This document shows, in pieces, positions 6,482-7,622 of a stretch of 7,622 nt of DNA. How positions within the stretch are numbered: position 1 is the first letter of the stretch; the number at the start of each line of letters is the position of its first letter. The notes beneath the pieces are model-generated. The model saw nothing but the letters and a program-made list of their open reading frames with translations, was not told the origin of the DNA and did no database searches. Source of the stretch: RGIG5579 sp045590715 (lineage in GTDB: Bacteria; Bacillota; Clostridia; Oscillospirales; SIG627); contig JAZNRO010000126.1 in the NCBI GenBank assembly GCA_045590715.1, positions 1 through 7,622 on the forward strand, written 5' to 3'. The position numbers were made by a program, and so were the translations under genes.

Positions 6482-6511
6482 CCATATAATTATTACTAAA
6501 TTATATGGAAG
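6479..6511 (-). promoter_or_regulatory. Perfect 13-bp inverted repeat between ytfJ and dacF
   Basis: Positions 6479-6491 are the exact reverse complement of 6499-6511, around a 7-nt loop. No T-run follows on either strand, so it is not an ordinary terminator. In the ytfJ-dacF transcript it would fold over part of the dacF ribosome binding site. The upstream arm also contains a perfect TATAAT (minus strand, 6505-6500), but no good -35 stands 17 nt before it. It could be an RNA hairpin, a protein operator, or a promoter whose transcript begins inside the loop. Confidence 0.6.
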
Positions 6512-6528
6512 ATAAGTGAAAAAATACC

Positions 6529-6987
6529 TTATTCTGCAGTGGTCTCCTGAACGGTAACTTCTGCATCAGCAGACGCTTCATTCTTTTCTTCTTTTTTGAA
6601 AAAGCCTTTTACTTTTGCAAAAATAGCGGGAGATTTATCAACCAGATCGGAAATGGTATTGACAATGGCGCTTTCGCTGGAAACGTTGGTACCGTTTACG
6701 TTCATCAGTCTTACTTCCCCGCCGGAAATAACAAGGAAAGTAAGGGGCGTTACAGAAAGACCGGCACCGTTTCCGCCACCAAAGTGAGGCGTTTCGCGAC
6801 GGGGTGCATTTTTGCTGTCAAAATCAACGCCGCCGGAGGTGAAACCGCAACTAACCTTTGAGATCGGGATTATGGTAACGTCGCCCGGTAGCGTAATGGG
6901 AGTACCTACAACAGAATCCGCATCCAGAACCTTCTTAATATTTTCAAGCGAAGCATCAATGACCTGTTTTAATGGAATTTCGTGCAT
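6529..6987 (-). CDS. ytfJ: YtfJ/GerW family sporulation protein
   Basis: YtfJ (GerW) of Bacillus is a small spore protein needed for normal germination; its biochemistry is not defined. The 152-aa protein from the chosen start matches the usual length. Family features are VVGTPITLPGDVTIIPISKVS (about 22-42), a glycine-rich stretch CGFTSGGVDF then HFGGGNGAGLSVTPLTFLVI (about 43-87), and a C-terminal segment LVDKSPAIFAKVKGFFKK (about 115-132) followed by a charged, probably disordered tail. ATG at 6987 is chosen because AAGGAAG (6994-7000) lies 6 nt upstream; an in-frame TTG at 7050 would add 21 residues with no ribosome site. The gene overlaps the DUF2953 gene by 32 nt, the same neighbour as in Bacillus (ytfI-ytfJ). 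Homologues also occur in non-sporulating Clostridia, so sporulation is not proven by it. Confidence 0.92.
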   Translation of the reverse strand: MHEIPLKQVIDASLENIKKVLDADSVVGTPITLPGDVTIIPISKVSCGFTSGGVDFDSKNAPRRETPHFGGGNGAGLSVTPLTFLVISGGEVRLMNVNGTNVSSESAIVNTISDLVDKSPAIFAKVKGFFKKEEKNEASADAEVTVQETTAE

Positions 6988-7588
6988 GATTATCTTCCTT
7001 TCTTTCAAAAAATCTTGTATACGTTCGGAAAAAGATTCCGATGATATCAATAAATTTGCATGTCATCACAAGGTGAAATGAAATACTGGATTTTTCCGAT
7101 GTAAAATCGGGAGCAATACTTAATTTTCTATTATCACAGCGAAACTTGGAAAAATGCTGGAGCGCGGCACAAAGACCGTTTGCCCCTTGCATCACAGCAC
7201 CGGTTATCAGTGCCGTTTGAGCCGCGTCGTCACTACCGATCGTTACAACAAGTTCTTTTAAATCAACCGTTGATTTTGTTAAAAACTCTTTTAAGCCTAA
7301 GGTGATAACTTTGGCAAGATGACCAAGAAACTTTGCAAAGCCGATCAAATCAACCTTTCCGTTCTTCTTCCCTTTTTGCCTGGTATTTGATGATTTTGAA
7401 GAAGTTTTATTTTGATCGTCTTTACGCTGTCCCAGTTTCTCTAAAAGCTGATAGCCGTCAAACCGTAGCCATAGAATTTTAAGCGTTACCGTAAGTTTTT
7501 GATGAAAATCAAAGATCAAATGAACTTTTAAGGTAAACACAAATAACAGAAGAAGAAAAAGAACCAAAAGGATCCAAAATACAATCAT
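6956..7588 (-). CDS. DUF2953 family membrane protein (YtfI-like)
   Basis: Function unknown. The 210-aa protein begins with a strongly hydrophobic segment (residues 1-20, IVFWILLVLFLLLLFVF), consistent with one N-terminal membrane anchor. A basic, Ser/Lys-rich linker follows (about 56-80), then a soluble domain containing the DUF2953-like stretch TVDLKELVVTIGSDDAAQTALITGA (about 107-131). A second hydrophobic stretch near 177-190 (FIDIIGIFF) may touch the membrane. I assign the family from the N-terminal pattern, the 'IGS.DAA.TA...GA' segment and the position directly before ytfJ, as ytfI in Bacillus. The ATG at 7588 overlaps the stop of the upstream frame (ATGA), typical of coupling; no strong Shine-Dalgarno is seen. 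Its last 10 codons overlap ytfJ. Confidence 0.82.
   Translation of the reverse strand: MIVFWILLVLFLLLLFVFTLKVHLIFDFHQKLTVTLKILWLRFDGYQLLEKLGQRKDDQNKTSSKSSNTRQKGKKNGKVDLIGFAKFLGHLAKVITLGLKEFLTKSTVDLKELVVTIGSDDAAQTALITGAVMQGANGLCAALQHFSKFRCDNRKLSIAPDFTSEKSSISFHLVMTCKFIDIIGIFFRTYTRFFERKEDNHARNSIKTGH
6994..7000 (-). promoter_or_regulatory. Ribosome binding site that sets the ytfJ start
   Basis: AAGGAAG on the minus strand, 6 nt before the ATG at 6985-6987, lies inside the end of the DUF2953 coding region. It supports the shorter 152-aa YtfJ over the 173-aa reading from TTG. Confidence 0.8.
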
Positions 7589-7622
7589 TCTTCTATGCTC
7601 TCTTCAGAATCAATACTTAATT
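7585..7622 (-). CDS. 3' end of an upstream CDS (partial, possibly scpB)
   Basis: One minus-strand frame entering from the right edge reads L-S-I-D-S-E-E-S-I-E-E and stops at TGA (7587-7585), sharing ATGA with the DUF2953 start. The acidic tail and the 4-nt overlap fit an operon partner. In many Firmicutes scpB (chromosome segregation) precedes this gene pair, but eleven residues are too few to identify it; the name is a guess from context. Confidence 0.5.
   Translation of the reverse strand, partial: LSIDSEESIEE

Noticed and set aside
7026..7040. Small 5-bp hairpin (CGGAA / TTCCG) upstream of ytfJ
   Set aside because: Short, within the DUF2953 coding sequence, no T-run and not over the ytfJ ribosome site.
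6596..7081. Plus-strand open frames opposite ytfJ and DUF2953
   Set aside because: Antisense shadows; the minus-strand genes have family motifs and ribosome sites.

Overview
The window looks like a piece of a low-to-moderate GC Clostridia (Firmicutes) chromosome, perhaps an Oscillospiraceae/Lachnospiraceae-type gut anaerobe. The reasons are the gene order DUF2953 - ytfJ/gerW - dacF - rluB, which is typical of Firmicutes, purine-rich Shine-Dalgarno sites, sigma-A type promoters, and strong intrinsic terminators. No insertion sequence, prophage, CRISPR array or toxin-antitoxin gene is visible. All supported genes are on the minus strand, so transcription runs from the right edge to the left edge.

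Right block (about 4207-7622, transcribed first): the tail of an unidentified CDS (possibly scpB, by context only) overlaps the start of a DUF2953 membrane protein by 4 nt. This is followed by the YtfJ/GerW sporulation protein, a secreted DacF-type D-Ala-D-Ala carboxypeptidase, an RluB-type 23S rRNA pseudouridine synthase and a small GNAT-like protein with a Cys/His tail. Junctions are tight: a 32-nt overlap, a 1-nt gap and a 1-nt overlap. The only real gap is 60 nt before dacF, and it holds a perfect 13-bp hairpin that runs into the dacF ribosome binding site.

Middle (3820-4200): a complete ssrA (tmRNA) gene of 348 nt with encoded CCA, a predicted tag peptide ANDRVALAA and a strong intrinsic terminator. 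Its mature 5' end lies only 6 nt after the stop codon of the GNAT-like gene, so its promoter must be inside that CDS or it must be cut from the operon transcript.

Left blocks: a uracil salvage operon, uraA (NCS2 permease) followed 3 nt later by upp (uracil phosphoribosyltransferase), has a near-consensus sigma-A promoter and its own terminator. The permease imports uracil and Upp converts it with PRPP to UMP. Then comes a monocistronic aspA (aspartate ammonia-lyase) with its own extended -10 promoter and a GC-rich terminator at the left edge.

Most of the window is ordinary housekeeping DNA. I do not see a clearly new biological system. The points most worth a second look are the ssrA placement directly behind a CDS, the hairpin over the dacF start, and the unidentified GNAT-like protein with a Cys/His tail.
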